Position numbers and translations under genes: made by a program
Assembly: GCF_016802725.1 (NCBI RefSeq)
Contig: NC_052671.1
Span: forward strand, 20,875,728 to 20,939,727
Length of the DNA: 64,000 nucleotides
Direction of reading: 5' to 3'
DNA from: Solenopsis invicta
Lineage: Eukaryota; Arthropoda; Insecta; Hymenoptera; Formicidae
Part shown: positions 43,282 through 54,602 of the stretch, in pieces
Layout: each line of letters begins with the position of its first letter
Numbering within the stretch: position 1 is the stretch's first letter
Notes under the pieces: model-generated
Database searches by the model: none
What the model was told of the DNA's origin: nothing
The model's input: only the letters and a program-made list of their open reading frames with translations

Positions 43282-43362
43282 TTTTACGAATTTCTTCACG
43301 TTGACCTTCAGAGCACTGGGCAGAAATCACATTGCGTCAACACCCGCGAGGGCCATCACGAG
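43243..43362 (-). pseudogene. 28S rRNA gene fragment, upstream side of the R2 site
   Basis: Minus strand: GTGTTGACGCAATGTGATTT, CTGCCCAGTGCTCTGAA, GCGGGTAAACGGCGGGAG, then CTATGACTCTCTTAAGG, all from the conserved part of 28S rRNA around the R2 insertion site. It ends at the cleavage point. A few differences from the usual arthropod sequence (TTCGTAAAACGCGGG) suggest decay. No other rDNA is seen, so this is a stray piece outside an rDNA array or a remnant carried with an R2 insertion. Confidence 0.85.
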
Positions 43363-43399
43363 ACCGATTTAAACATAAGTTCGAACAAGCTCTCGAGAG

Positions 43400-45715
43400 C
43401 GACACTGCTGGAAGTAGCTAAGCATTTATGAATATACCTATTTACGGAAGATCATTTCAACTTTAATCCTGAGGGTAGGCTTGCGCGTCTTACTTAACAT
43501 AACGTTTATGGGAGTGGAGTTGCGAAATCCCAAGGTCAATCTAATCGCGCGGAATTGCAATTTTTGGATTTTGCGAAAAATCGATGAGTTGTTTTGATAT
43601 GAAAAAATATGACAACCGTATTCAATTACACTGCGGAACATGGTTCTATATATAGTAAGAAGGGCTTGGGAATGCACGCTTCACACTAGTAAGAGAAGCT
43701 GTGAGCTCCACTATTTTAGGCCCTTTTTGTAACAAGTAAGCAAAACGCTTCCTTTCCTTTGAGGCATCTGTCTAAATGGAAGCCCAGAAATTTGATCGAG
43801 AAAACCCTTGGGATTTTGCAAGATCTTTATAGCTCGAAGCTGGGAAGCTTTTTTATGTCTTTCGAAAACCATGATTTGGGACTTTTCAGCGAATATGTCT
43901 AAGCCTCTATAATAAAGATATTTATTAATTCTGTTGAGGGTGAAAAAGGGCTCAAGATGGATCCCTGCGGAGTGCCTTTTTTGGCCTGCATCGACCCACG
44001 AAGCTGTCCCCTAATCACAAAAAATAGTTTCCTTTTTGCAAGCAGATTTACAATAAATTGTCTAATACGCGGTGGAAAACCCATTTCCTCCAAATCACTC
44101 AATCAAATATTCGGACAAACATTGTCGAATGCCTTTAACATCTATAAAGGCGCAGAGTACGTACTTTTTAGTTAGAAAATTAGCGCGAATAAAACTAACT
44201 AGAGCCACCAGAGCGTCAGCGCACGACTTAAGTGGTCTGAAACCGAGCTGAAAGTCAGGAAGCAGATCGCGAGTTTCTACATACCAATGTAATCTGTAAT
44301 AGATAACTTTTTCTATGACTTTCAGCAAACACGAAAGCAGAGCGATCAAACGCACCCCAGTGCCCTGAGGCTTAGAAATAAAAATAAGGGCCGAATTCCA
44401 GTCTTCTGAAAATTCACCTTCTCGAAAAAGATCATTGTACAGTTCTGTAAGAATAGCTACATGTTGAGGGGGAAAGGCTTTAATAACATTGTTATCAATC
44501 TGTCCAGACCAGGTGCTGATTTGTGTTTTATGAAGGCAATAGCACAATGTACTTCCTCTACTCTTAACTCTTTTTCTAATAGATTTAGTGGGTTATTGGA
44601 GTTTTGTGGGGTCATACGATTTTCCGACAGAAAAGATTTTTGAGGAAGACATTCATACAGAGGTGTGCACGACGGAGGGCACAACTTGTCAATTGTATCG
44701 CTCTGCTATCGCATTGTTGACTCTGAATCCTGAACAGCATTATTATTATTCATATTTCTTTTCTTAAATTTTTTAGCAATGGCCCAAACATAGGCCGATG
44801 GAGTTTTATTATTAAAAGAGGCACAGACTTATTTCCAACTTTTTTTTCCTCTTGGAATAAAGTCTTAGAACACGACCTTTTAGTAACCAAATAGAGCGTA
44901 TAATGTTCTTTTAGTGGATACAGTATGTAACGTCTAAGCGCTGACTTTCTTCTATTGCAGTCCAGCACTCCTCGTACCACCTCGGAGGAGGGGCGCGGGA
45001 CTGCTTTTTATTAACCGTTTGTGGCTTGAGGTTTTTGTTAAGGAAGAAGTTATACATCAGTCAAATTTTTTTAATGCGTCTGGTTTGTCATTATAGTCTT
45101 CACAAATGTCAAAATGTGCGAGTAAAGAATTAAGTGCGTTTAACTGGTCGCTATTTAAGTTTATCTTACATGAGAATTTTCCAGACCTTACGGCCTGTGC
45201 CCCATCACGGTCACCACCAGACGGTGGTCGCCGCCCCAGCTATCCTCCTCTGCGTGCGAGGAGCACAGCTCCGATAACGCGATGGCCAAGTCTATCGTGC
45301 TGTCATTTTGTCCTGGCCCCCTGATCCGAGTGGGTCTGTTCTGGTTGAGAACTACGAAATTGGCCTTGTCCAGGATGCTTGCTAATCTGTTTCCGGCGCT
45401 GTCCCTAGAGGGCCAACACCTTCTGTCATGATAAGCGTTGAAGTCTCCGACTAAGAGGAGAAAAGAAATATTATTCGCTAATTCGAAGATATTATGAAGT
45501 ATGTGTTCAGGGGTGTAACTTGAAGGGTGTCTGTATAGGTTAATGACCAATAGTTTTTCAGTGTTTAGTTCAACTGTGATGCCCTGAATTTCAATTGAAT
45601 GATATTTATATTGTTTTAAGTTTACGATTGAGAATAGAAGGTTGTTTTTAATTGCTATGGCAATTCCTCTTTTCCCCTTAGAGGCGACATCCTCTCTAAT
45701 AATATTGTACATTTT
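43400..45715 (-). pseudogene. Jockey-type LINE ORF2, degraded, RT active site deleted
   Basis: Minus strand, N to C: APE-type endonuclease (LLLVGDFNAYH, DSTIDLAIALSELC, SWGGDHRLVVTVMG) at 45712-45188; a linker with a PPPRWYEECW-like reading near 44990; RT fingers (KSAPGLDRL, WNSALIFISKPQ, LLPDFQLGFRPLKSCADAL) at 44684-44095; then QAKKGTPQGSILSPF. Immediately after, the frame jumps to the region C-terminal of the active site, so the stretch that should hold YADD is missing. The thumb-like end (LLTIYRTMFRSVIEYGCHIF) is at 43677-43438. Several frameshifts and stops are present. APE plus this RT style fits the jockey group; the exact clade is not resolved. Confidence 0.8.
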
Positions 45716-45899
45716 AATTTGAAGTTGTGTGTTTAGTAATATGTATAATCGTTTTTTGGAAACAGAAAATGTCCGAATAGTTTATGACGTCCTGAATTAT
45801 AGACAGTTTACTTTTAATTCCTTGACAATTTCATTGCGCAATAATTAAACCTTTGTGATTAGAATTACAAATATCTTTAATGAACATGCTTGCTATACC

Positions 45900-46610
45900 A
45901 TAAACACTGTATTAAGAGATTATTGAGAACTACGGTTATAATTACTATTTGAATTTGAACGCAAATTTGGGTTTGTAGAATTAGGCAGTATTACTTGTCT
46001 GAATCGGCCTTTTTCGAAAGTGTGCACATTTTTAACAAAGTTTGAGTTGTAACAAAATTTATTGAAAGCTTCAGTTGCTCCCGAGATATCTCCCCTAACA
46101 AGAAACGGGAGAATGTTGCTGCGTGCGAAATCTTGGAACGCTGCCCAGCAAGGAGAGCTTTGTGTCTGTGGGGTTAGTTGTGAGTAATCGTTCGTAATGG
46201 ACAAGAGTGTCCTCGCTTCTTAAAGCTAATCCCCTGTTATCTGAGTTAGGGATTCTGCCATTGCTGTTAATGAGCGCATCGTTGTGCGTTTTAGACCAGC
46301 CACGCGTTTTGCCAGCTGCGGCTCGTGCAGGATTATCGTTACCGGAAGTGCCTGTAGTGCTAATGTTCCTTGAATGGGTTACTTCCGTTAAAGATGAAAA
46401 TATTTCTTGAACTCTATTAAATAAGCGCATGTGGCCCTCTCCGCCACCCACGTTAGCAGCTTGGTTTTTTCTGCCACTGACAGCTCCTGCGTATGTGATA
46501 TCTTGAACACAAGAATCCTCGCCTTGCATGGATTCTAGTAAGGCGAAACGGTTTGTGCTCAAAATAGAAGACAAATTATGTGACCTCTGAAGTTGGCCCC
46601 ACTTTTTCAA
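45900..46610 (-). pseudogene. Probable ORF1 (Gag-like) of the same jockey-type LINE
   Basis: Two overlapping minus-strand frames (46610-46095 and 46204-45920) lie just upstream of the endonuclease, with asparagine/serine-rich composition (TNPNLRSNSNSNYNRSSQ at the end). Position and composition fit a LINE ORF1; no zinc knuckle was seen. One shift joins the frames near 46150. Confidence 0.5.
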
Positions 46611-46652
46611 AATTTGAAAAAAAGCACAGTTCTGGTTGCTCCCCGAAGAGTT

Positions 46653-46979
46653 CTAGAGTTCTCGATTGATTAAAAAAAGAGTTTTGTTGAATAAAGCGAT
46701 AAAACATTTTTTGACGATTTGGGGGGGGGGGGTGACCGGACGAACAAATGCTAATTTCCGAATTTTCACTTTACAGGTTGTTTCACCTACCTTTAAGATG
46801 AATCCTGCGTGAATTTCACGGTCGCCAGGTAATTTAACCCTGTAATTACCAAGGTGGGATACGTAATTGTCCTTTCTTTCTGTTTCAGCAATCCTCGTAC
46901 GTGATTGGCCAGGCTCGTTCTTCCTGTCAACGGTCGTCGTGGGATAGATTACGCCGCTGCGTAATGTTCGTCGGTACAC
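46653..46979 (-). CDS. Unrecognised 108-codon ORF
   Basis: Basic N-terminus (MYRRTLRSGV) and a middle with YRVKLPGDREIHAGFILKVG that looks like a real protein segment. I cannot assign a family; it could be a retrotransposon piece. A poly-G run (46724-46732) codes its proline-rich part. Confidence 0.3.
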   Translation of the reverse strand: MYRRTLRSGVIYPTTTVDRKNEPGQSRTRIAETERKDNYVSHLGNYRVKLPGDREIHAGFILKVGETTCKVKIRKLAFVRPVTPPPQIVKKCFIALFNKTLFLINREL

Positions 46980-47718
46980 AGGTAAATTAAATTGTTTTTA
47001 ATTGTACACTGCGTTTAATGTCTGTACACTTATTGTTTTAGATGCGCGTCTAGGAACGGGACTTCTCGTGTTGGGTACGCGAAAGATTCATGGCAAGTTC
47101 ACACGAGTAATATATTTATTGCACACACTGTTTATATATAAAATAAATTGTTATTTACATTGTCTGATTTCGCGTGTACATTTTCCCGAATCACATCTAA
47201 TCAATGTTCTTAACTGTAACGCGACTACGCGTTATGTTCGCGATGATGCAATGTTGCATCATTCGCACCGATGTGCGATGACACCGATGTGTCTTGGAAC
47301 GTGGTTCGTGACCAACTAACTCTTAAAATGGCGACGTTTGGCGTCTCTCCTCGAGGCCCCTATTTTCGGCTGTCGCCATGTATCATTCCGCCAACATGGC
47401 GGCGGCGTTATTACAAAGCGCGGCAAATCCACAAGTTGAATTGTGGTGTATATAGGTTAATTATAATTTGTGTTATAATTTTTACTTTAAATGGCGCTGG
47501 ATGAGTGCACAGGCTTTGTAATATTTATTGTACTTAAACTATAACATAATATATTAAAAGATATCTTAACCTATTATTTTAATCTGACAAAGAATAGTTA
47601 CTTATTACTTTGTGGCTGTTTTAATCTGCTATTGTCTCTCATGGAGATAAATAACGTAAAATTAAAAGGGTTTGAATAAAACAAAATATTCATGAATATA
47701 ACAAAATTAATAATGAAA
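46980..47718. other. Intergenic DNA, nothing firm
   Basis: A GC-richer block (47035-47420) starts TGTTTTAG and ends CGCCAACA, which resembles LTR ends, but no target duplication was found. Confidence 0.3.
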
Positions 47719-48119
47719 TTAAATCTTATGTTTAGGGTATCTTATGTACCTATAATTCGTTCGCTGTGTCTTCTTTATCTTGTTCGCGTGTTGATAGTTT
47801 GTATGCGGAGCAGGTATTTTGGTCCGATACATGCCCGTTTGTTGATGTGACAGCCGCTGAGTCCGCCTCCTTGTTGTGGTCCGTTGCGGTGTGTTTGTCA
47901 TCACTGACGGTTACTGTGGCGGTTGTGGCCTTTGCGTGGGTCATCTCCGGTTGCACAGGTATCTCCGTTTGGTCCGGTGAGACCTCCTTCGGCTTGTTTT
48001 CGCTTCCGAGTTCCATTTCCGGCCTTGGGTGAATCTCTACGAGGGGCTCCCCTTCCCTTGGTAGCCTTTTTAGCGTGACCACGGGAAAATTTTCCCGCGG
48101 TTGCAGGGGCCAACTTCAC
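47719..48119 (-). CDS. Unrecognised low-complexity ORF pair
   Basis: Two overlapping minus-strand frames (48082-47750 and 48119-47901), one acidic/Thr-rich, the other basic (KFSRGHAKKATKGRGAP). They may be two halves of a frameshifted Gag-like N-terminus. No domain is recognised. Confidence 0.25.
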
Positions 48120-48129
48120 AAATCTCCAA

Positions 48130-49010
48130 TTTCAAAGAGCTGTAACTTTTTTGTTATTAACTTTAGGACAATTTTTCATGAAACATAATTGATACAACTC
48201 TTTAGGGGCCTATCAGAACTTTCACGAAATTGCAGAAATTCCCAAAAAATTTTAATTTTTTTTTTTCCGGAAATCGATGTTTTGCCACGAGTTTTAAGTT
48301 TTGGGAGTACCCCAAAGAATCAAAATTTGCAAAAATATTTTTGACCAATGGGACTTAGAAAAATTCCGACATTCATAATTCAAAACGCCAGAACTTTTTT
48401 GTTATTGATTTTAGCGACTCGATCCTTAATGATAAAAGTTATAACTCTTGGGGGGGGCTACCAGAACTCCCGAGAAATTAGCAAAATTCGCGAAAAAATT
48501 TTTGACTAAAAAATTTTCAAACTTTGACGTAGTAGAACTTTTTTACTTTTGACTTTAGGGATTCGATCTATTATGATAAAAGTTAGAACTCTTGGGGGGG
48601 GGGGTTACCAGAACTCCCGAGACATTAGCAAAATTTGCGAAAAAGTTTTCGACCTAGAAATTTTCAAACTTTGACGTGGTAGAACTTTTTTGTTATCGAC
48701 TTTAGCGACTCGATCCTTAATGATAAAAGTTAGAACTTTTGGGGGGGCTACCAGAACTCCCGAGAAATTAGCAAAATTCGCGAAAAAATTTTTGACTAAA
48801 AAATTTTCAAACTTTGACGTGGTAGAACGTTTGTGCTTTCGACTTTGGCGATTCGATCTATTATGATAAAAGTTAGAACTCTCGGGGGAGCTACCAGAAC
48901 TTTAAAGAAACTAGCAAAAAACGCGAAAAAATTTTCGACCAATAGGACTTTGAAAATTTCTGATCTTCAATATTCAATGCGCCAGAATTGTTTTGTACTT
49001 TTCATAGATA
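48130..49010. repeat. Satellite of about 145 bases with poly-G runs
   Basis: Units share GATAAAAGTTAGAACTCTTG followed by 5-12 G, then CTACCAGAACTCCCGAGAAA. The tag GATAAAAGTT occurs at 48431, 48575, 48722 and 48865 (spacing 144, 147 and 143). A more diverged stretch precedes it. Confidence 0.9.
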
Positions 49011-50039
49011 CATATTTATGTTTTTTTAACCTAAAGTATTACATGCGGGCATATTTCTTCGTTTGTGTCCGTAATATACCGTTTTTTCTTCAAATCGTCA
49101 TATTTGAACTAATTTAGTCCTGTATATGTGAAGGCAACGTAGTGTTCATTGTCAAAGCCCCTGCCGTACTTAATATACGATACGATGCCTGCCAAACAGT
49201 ATTTATCATCATTTACTGTAACAATCTTTGTTACATCGTCTAATAGATAAGTGCGTTGTGGGATATTTTGTGACTTTATATAATTATGATCGCTTAAGAC
49301 ACATGTATCAATAATTAAATGTGAGTCGTAAGTTATTGTACGATTTACTAGACTTTTGCAAATATTGCACGTTGTGACTTTTTGGCCAATAACATCATCG
49401 TCAATCGCTTGTTGCGTATTATTTAAGCCGTTCTTTAATAGTCCACATTTATGTTGCATGTCGATGATGTTCTTTTGTAATTATGAGCACAGGTGTTACA
49501 ATCATAAGATGTCGTGTGACTATGTACATTTTCAAATAAATGGTCTGCAAGATGTGCAGCATTACAGTTGGCGTTTATAGAAGAAATAGCACGAGTAGAT
49601 AATTTTTTAGAAACCGTTGGTAAATTGTATAGAATCATTGCCCGAGTACTATAATCATTTACAGTAATTTTACCACGTGTTAATACGTCTGTTATAAATT
49701 TTATGAAAACATTACTATTTATTAATGTAGTCATTGGTTTTATATACACTGTGCATTCCCATGCCACTTGTGACGATTTGGAACATGGAGTCAAATGCAC
49801 ACGTTTCTCGCACAACAATATGCTGTTTATTAATTATTGTTGCGTTGCATAAGCTGCCATTTTTTAAAAGTGGATTCCTATTGCTGTATCTGTTTCTATG
49901 AAATCCCAATCGGTACACGGAGTCAGGTAATTTGGTTTTAATCGTTTTGAAACACGATTGCTTGCAGATGTTTTTGCTTTCATTTTACATCGCCAATTTT
50001 CAATTTCATTCAGAGAAGCAGTCTTTTCATTTTCTGCAC

Positions 50040-50285
50040 CTTCTTCCATTTCATTCATATCCATCTTGTTCAACTCAACGTTTTCATCATTGTCATTTTT
50101 TACTGGACTTGAAATATTTTAATTTCCGATTATCTTCTCGGATTCAACACACGTTAATTTCAATGCACTCTCTTCCATTTCATTCAAACCCATTTTGTTC
50201 AACTCAACGTTTTCATCATTTTCATTTTTTACTGGACTTGAAATATTTTCATTTCCAATTATCTTTTCAGATTCACCACATGTTC
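50040..50285 (-). repeat. Internal duplication in the transposon gene
   Basis: A segment of about 120 bases containing TTTTTACTGGACTTGAAATA and TTGTTCAACTCAACGTTTTC occurs twice (around 50055-50135 and 50180-50260). It encodes a repeated NISSPVKN...ENVELNKM acidic stretch, and a frame disruption lies in each copy. Confidence 0.75.
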
Positions 50286-51388
50286 ATTTTAATTTTCCAT
50301 CTAGATACTCAATATGACGAAAAATGAATTTGTCAATTCTCATAGGTAATTGATTTTTTAACGCTCTAGTTTTTAGTTCGGCAAATTCAGCTTCAACATG
50401 AGATGATGTAGCAATTTGCTTACTGTCTTTAAAATGTGGCCTCATTATACCATAAAGGTATATAAGGATAAAAGACTTTTTATTTTTTTTTTTGCAGCTT
50501 CAATATTGTAATACGTATTTACAACGGTCCCATTATTTATGGGCAATTTCTTGAGCTTCAAGAAATATATTATTAGCCCAGGTTGATCAGCCTTCTGTAA
50601 CAATTTCGTCCCAGTCATAAGTATCATTTTCTGCATCATCAGGACCGTCATTATCATTTTCTATATCAATTGTTACACCTTTAATAATATCATTAACACT
50701 TCTCAAATGATTTTCCGATTGTAATGGTATTCCGGTTTCTTCCTGAGATCCTTTTTCCTCACTTAATGCCACTTTATTATTATCGATTTTATAAAATCAC
50801 ATGCCTCAATGAAATTATTCATTTGTTATAATTGCCCTAATCTTATAAAAAAATTGCCTTATTTTACGTGCCCGTCCTTTCAGGCAATCCCACCTAGCAA
50901 TCATAGCTATGAAGTGGATAACATCTAATCGAATGTAACATGGCGGAATGTTACCAAAATGATTATTATTAATTATGTTGTAATAGATCTGCATATAATT
51001 ATTTAAATTAGCACAGTCTGCACATACACGTGCAATTGCGACTAAAATTGCTTTGCTAAAATCTGTTACTACAGCCCGAGGTGTTGGAGCACCATCTCTA
51101 ACAATTTCAGGTTTAAAAGTAACTTATTGTGGATGCATTTTGCTTTGTAGGAATCATTTGGAAACTACCCAAGGGAAATTACCCAGACTAGAAACGCATA
51201 CAGCTTCGTACAAAAATTAATGTGGCGATGTTTCGTCATTGGGGAGACGTAGTTTCTTCCCTATACTTCCGATAGCGTCTATAGCGAAAAAGCAATTGAC
51301 GTCTTGCTTATAAGCTTTTTAATACATAAGCAATTGCTCTTGAGTCCAATACATACAGAAAAATGGATCTATTCCTATATTATGTATC

Positions 51389-52004
51389 TGTTGTACCCTG
51401 TACAACTACGATAATTACACGCATAGCAACAGGAAATTAAGATTCCTATTGCTAGCGACTCGAATTCCGCATACGCTAGAAATATCGAAAGACGCTGATG
51501 GTCTGTCGGGCTTCCAGCCCGCAACACCATCGCGCTGCGCCAGCTAATGCTGAGTCGCTTTCCGGTATTCGGATTTCGGCTGAGCGTGGGAGCTGCATGC
51601 CGCAAGGAACACGATTGGCCGAACAAAACGACGAATTTCCGTATAAATATCGCGACAAAATCGGAAAGCGACGGAAGAGTTTGACAAACAGCTGTCCGGT
51701 GTGTTACTCGCCGTGCGTGACTTACACGTCGAGCTGTAACACAATCCGGAGATAACAGCCGACCTATATATACCGGGCCGTCCGGGAAAAGCAAGCAAAC
51801 GAGCGACATATATAATCATACTACAAGTGTAACAAGGGCAATACTGAAGAAAATACATTATCTTAACGTTGGAACGAGCTACTGTTTTATTTTCGATCAC
51901 CAAGCGGCCCTTCCTACGAGTCCTAACTTCTAAAGCGCTGAAAAGATCCCGATATACCTACCGATATACCTACCTGTCCCCAGAGCCATCACCGGGGCAC
52001 AACA
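51389..52004 (+). mobile_element. Solo LTR (616 bases) inside the transposon gene
   Basis: Starts TGTTGTACCC and ends GGGGCACAACA, with TATC on both sides (51385-51388 and 52005-52008). Taking out the segment and one TATC makes the surrounding transposase frame continuous on the minus strand (…FYRT then IHNIG…). TATATATACC at 51766 is a likely promoter. No internal retroelement genes remain, so it is a recombination relic. Short length and these ends fit a Copia- or Gypsy-type LTR; which one is not decided. Confidence 0.85.
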
Positions 52005-53052
52005 TATCGTACGATAAAATTTCATACATTTAGCAATCTGTAAATTTTTTATAGGATTGCTATTTTGCAATTCTAAGCGCTTGTCCGATTCCATTTGCTT
52101 AGCTTTTCGTAAGACCGTTGAATCGTACAAAATTGGTGGAATGTCATCACCAAATGTCATTATTTTATTTGCTTCTTTATTGCGCCACGCATTGGCAGCC
52201 TTATTTTCGTCTAATAATTCACTCGCAATTTTTTCACGAAGTGATCCTTTTAATTGTCTTTTCTTTTTATGAATAATGTCCGTCCTAAAACCAGCAAGTT
52301 TACAGTCAAATACTACATCGCTCTTTTTTAGAGGTTTATTATATAATATATCTACAAGTTGCGCGCCACATTCGTTACACATTCCTTTAAATTTGACATA
52401 GCATTTAGCATCGCTATTACAATAGACTTTGGCGCGTTTAAATGAGAATGCGCACGGTAATTTTATTTGCTGCCATATTTTGTCAGCAAACACATTTGTC
52501 CATTTTCCGGCTTGTAACGTCATATATTTTCTATTATTGCGTCCATTTGTACGTCCAGTAGGCTTTATTTTTTCCCACTTCTCTACGAAAATTATTAATT
52601 TAAAATGTTTTATAATTTCGGAAGAGAAAATGTTACTTTGATCGGTCACATTGAAAGAACTGTCTTTTGACTTTTCTAAAATATTTTGTTTATGTTAAAC
52701 GCTTTTACACTGCGGTATACATGCCATTTCTATCATTTTTCAAAATTGTATAAATATGTTTAGGAGTTATACCCATCTGTGACAAATCTTGTTCATATTC
52801 ATCAGCTATCAAATCATAAACGACATGAGATGGTGGAAAAATCTTGCCTTCTTCATTTACCGTTTTGTAATCGTCATTCCTGAGAATGTCGTACAATTTT
52901 ACTTTGTCATACATATTGAGAACTTTTTAAACAAAGTTAACAGAAAATATAACTTAATAACAAAATCAGTGAGCGTTTAGTGAACACTATAGTGATATTT
53001 GAATGTCCGCAAAAATAGTAAATTAGAATAATTGTACCACAGTAGTTTGCAG

Positions 53053-53165
53053 GCGCACAGCACCTGATTTTTATATGCGCACAGCACCTGTTCTTTGCAG
53101 GCGCACCGCACCCGATTTTTATAGGCGCACAGCACCCGATTTTTGTAGGCGTACAGCACCCTTGT
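53053..53165. repeat. 24-base tandem repeat, five units
   Basis: GCGCACAGCACCCGATTTTT plus four bases, starting at 53053, 53077, 53101, 53125 and 53149. On the minus strand it encodes eight-residue CCAPIKIG-like repeats, which I take as incidental. Confidence 0.9.
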
Positions 53166-54308
53166 ATTAACACACACAGTAACAACTTGGTATAACAACT
53201 GAATAACTTAATAACTAAAAAAAATAAAATAAAAATAAATAAATAAAAAACTTATCTTCCTAAGCTTAAACTTAAACCCTATAACTGGAGATTCTAGAGA
53301 AAAAAAGACAAGAATAGTTATATAACAAAAAAATTATATATTATACAAATGCGTAAATTTATAAAAATAACATATTGTTACGAAACTTAATATTGAAAAT
53401 AATATTAAAAAACAATTAGAAGCTGACAAAAATGTATGTTAGTCTCTGCATATTAGACATAGTTAAATTGACAGACAATATGCGTAAAACATATACTCAT
53501 CTTACTCCACCTGTCGGGAAGAAATGCTTGTTTATGGTTTTTAATAAATAAAGTTTATAATACTTTAAAATTTTATTTTAATGATAAACTACCCCGTCTT
53601 ACCCCTCCTTCCTCTATACATATGTATACAGTATTATACTGATTTATATTTTGAACAATTTATATAAATTTCTATGATCATTTGAAATTTTTATGTTACA
53701 GTATCATGAGGCGTGGTCGCATCGCGCGCCAACGTGCAAGCGAAGCGAACCGACCCTTACGCTAGTCAGCGAGTTCTTCACATACGAGATTATCAAATCT
53801 CAGTAACAGCTGAACCGATTAAGTTCCGAGTAGTCTCAATCGATAGCTTGAGGAAAATTGCATATTATATGTGTTCTTATTTTTTTTCTCCGTGCCTTAC
53901 AGGGGGCACAAACTCCTATTCTAGAAAGGGAGAATGTATACAGTAGTGTCATCTGTCTCTGAACTTGGATGTAGTTGAACTAAAATAGATCACGTGATAC
54001 GGAGTGGGAGTACGCCCCAACCGAGCCTAAGCAAACTTATATGAGTGAGAGTGATCAAGAACGGGCAATGAAAACAAGGATATTTATCAATATAATTATC
54101 TATCATTTTTATCACTAATTGGTAGTAATAACAATAATAATAACAGTAAAAATAGTAATAGTATATTAATTTAGTTTATATCTATTTTCTTTGATTACTT
54201 AGTTCATATCTACTTCTTTTGATTATTTTCTTTTATATTTAATTAAATATTTATATCTATCTTATATCTACTATATAAGTATGTTATATATTATTTGTAT
54301 TAATCATT
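53166..54308. other. AT-rich intergenic DNA, no gene seen
   Basis: A slightly GC-richer stretch at 53710-53840 has a 77-codon frame with no family features; the rest is AT-rich spacer. Confidence 0.5.
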
Positions 54309-54602
54309 TTTTACAAAAATGTTGTATATAAAATTGCGTGTAAAGACTGTGATGCATCGTACGTTGGCCAGACAGGCAGAAAACTAAAAACAAGAACAGC
54401 GAAACACCGTAATAACATCAATCGGAATAACACGCCTCACTCAGTAATCACAGAACACAGGATTAATTGTAATTACGAATTCGATTGGAATAATGTTCAA
54501 ATCTTGGATTCAGAGAGATATTTGGGCAGGCGCTTAGTGTCTGAAATGCTCCATATCCAGATGCAAAAAAATACTTTGAATCTACAATCGGACACTGAAT
54601 AA
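54309..54602 (+). pseudogene. Penelope-like element GIY-YIG endonuclease remnant
   Basis: A frame without ATG, open upstream to about 54297 and ending at TAA 54600-54602. It carries CKDCDASYVGQTGRKLKTRT (paired cysteines, then the Y-V-G-Q-T core of the GIY-YIG fold and the R of helix 1), AKHRNNINRNN, and a C-terminal LDSERYLGRRLVSEMLHIQM with the catalytic-type glutamate in SEMLHI. Penelope-like retroelements carry this domain after the reverse transcriptase, where it nicks the target. The RT is not present upstream, so the copy is 5' truncated. Confidence 0.8.

Larger units (their letters stand above)
49109..52914 (-). pseudogene. Transposon gene: MULE-like DDE transposase joined to a ubiquitin-protease-like domain
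   Basis: Minus strand, N to C, in shifting frames: an N-terminal piece (PPSHVVYDLI, GITPKHIYTILKNDRNG) at 52914-52705; a Cys-rich domain (LPCAFSFKRAKVYC, GMCNECGAQL) and FGDDIPPILYDSTVLRKAK at 52560-52060; a 616-base solo LTR at 51389-52004; then IHNIGIDPFFCMYW, RAVVTDFSKAILVAIAR (an aspartate likely in the catalytic core) and CYIRLDVIHFIAMIARWDC at about 51360-50880; an acidic stretch; HVEAEFAELKTRALK; an internal duplication; and finally RETCAFDSMFQIV and NEHYVAFTY, which resemble the Cys and His boxes of ubiquitin-specific proteases. I recall a similar transposon family in ants. Calling it MULE-like is tentative. Many shifts and stops make this copy dead. Confidence 0.7.

Noticed and set aside
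47034..47396. Second solo LTR
   Set aside because: TG and CA ends exist but the inverted match is four bases and no target duplication was found.
52937..53198. Cysteine-rich minus-strand ORFs resembling small secreted proteins
   Set aside because: They are translations of the 24-base tandem repeat in two frames.
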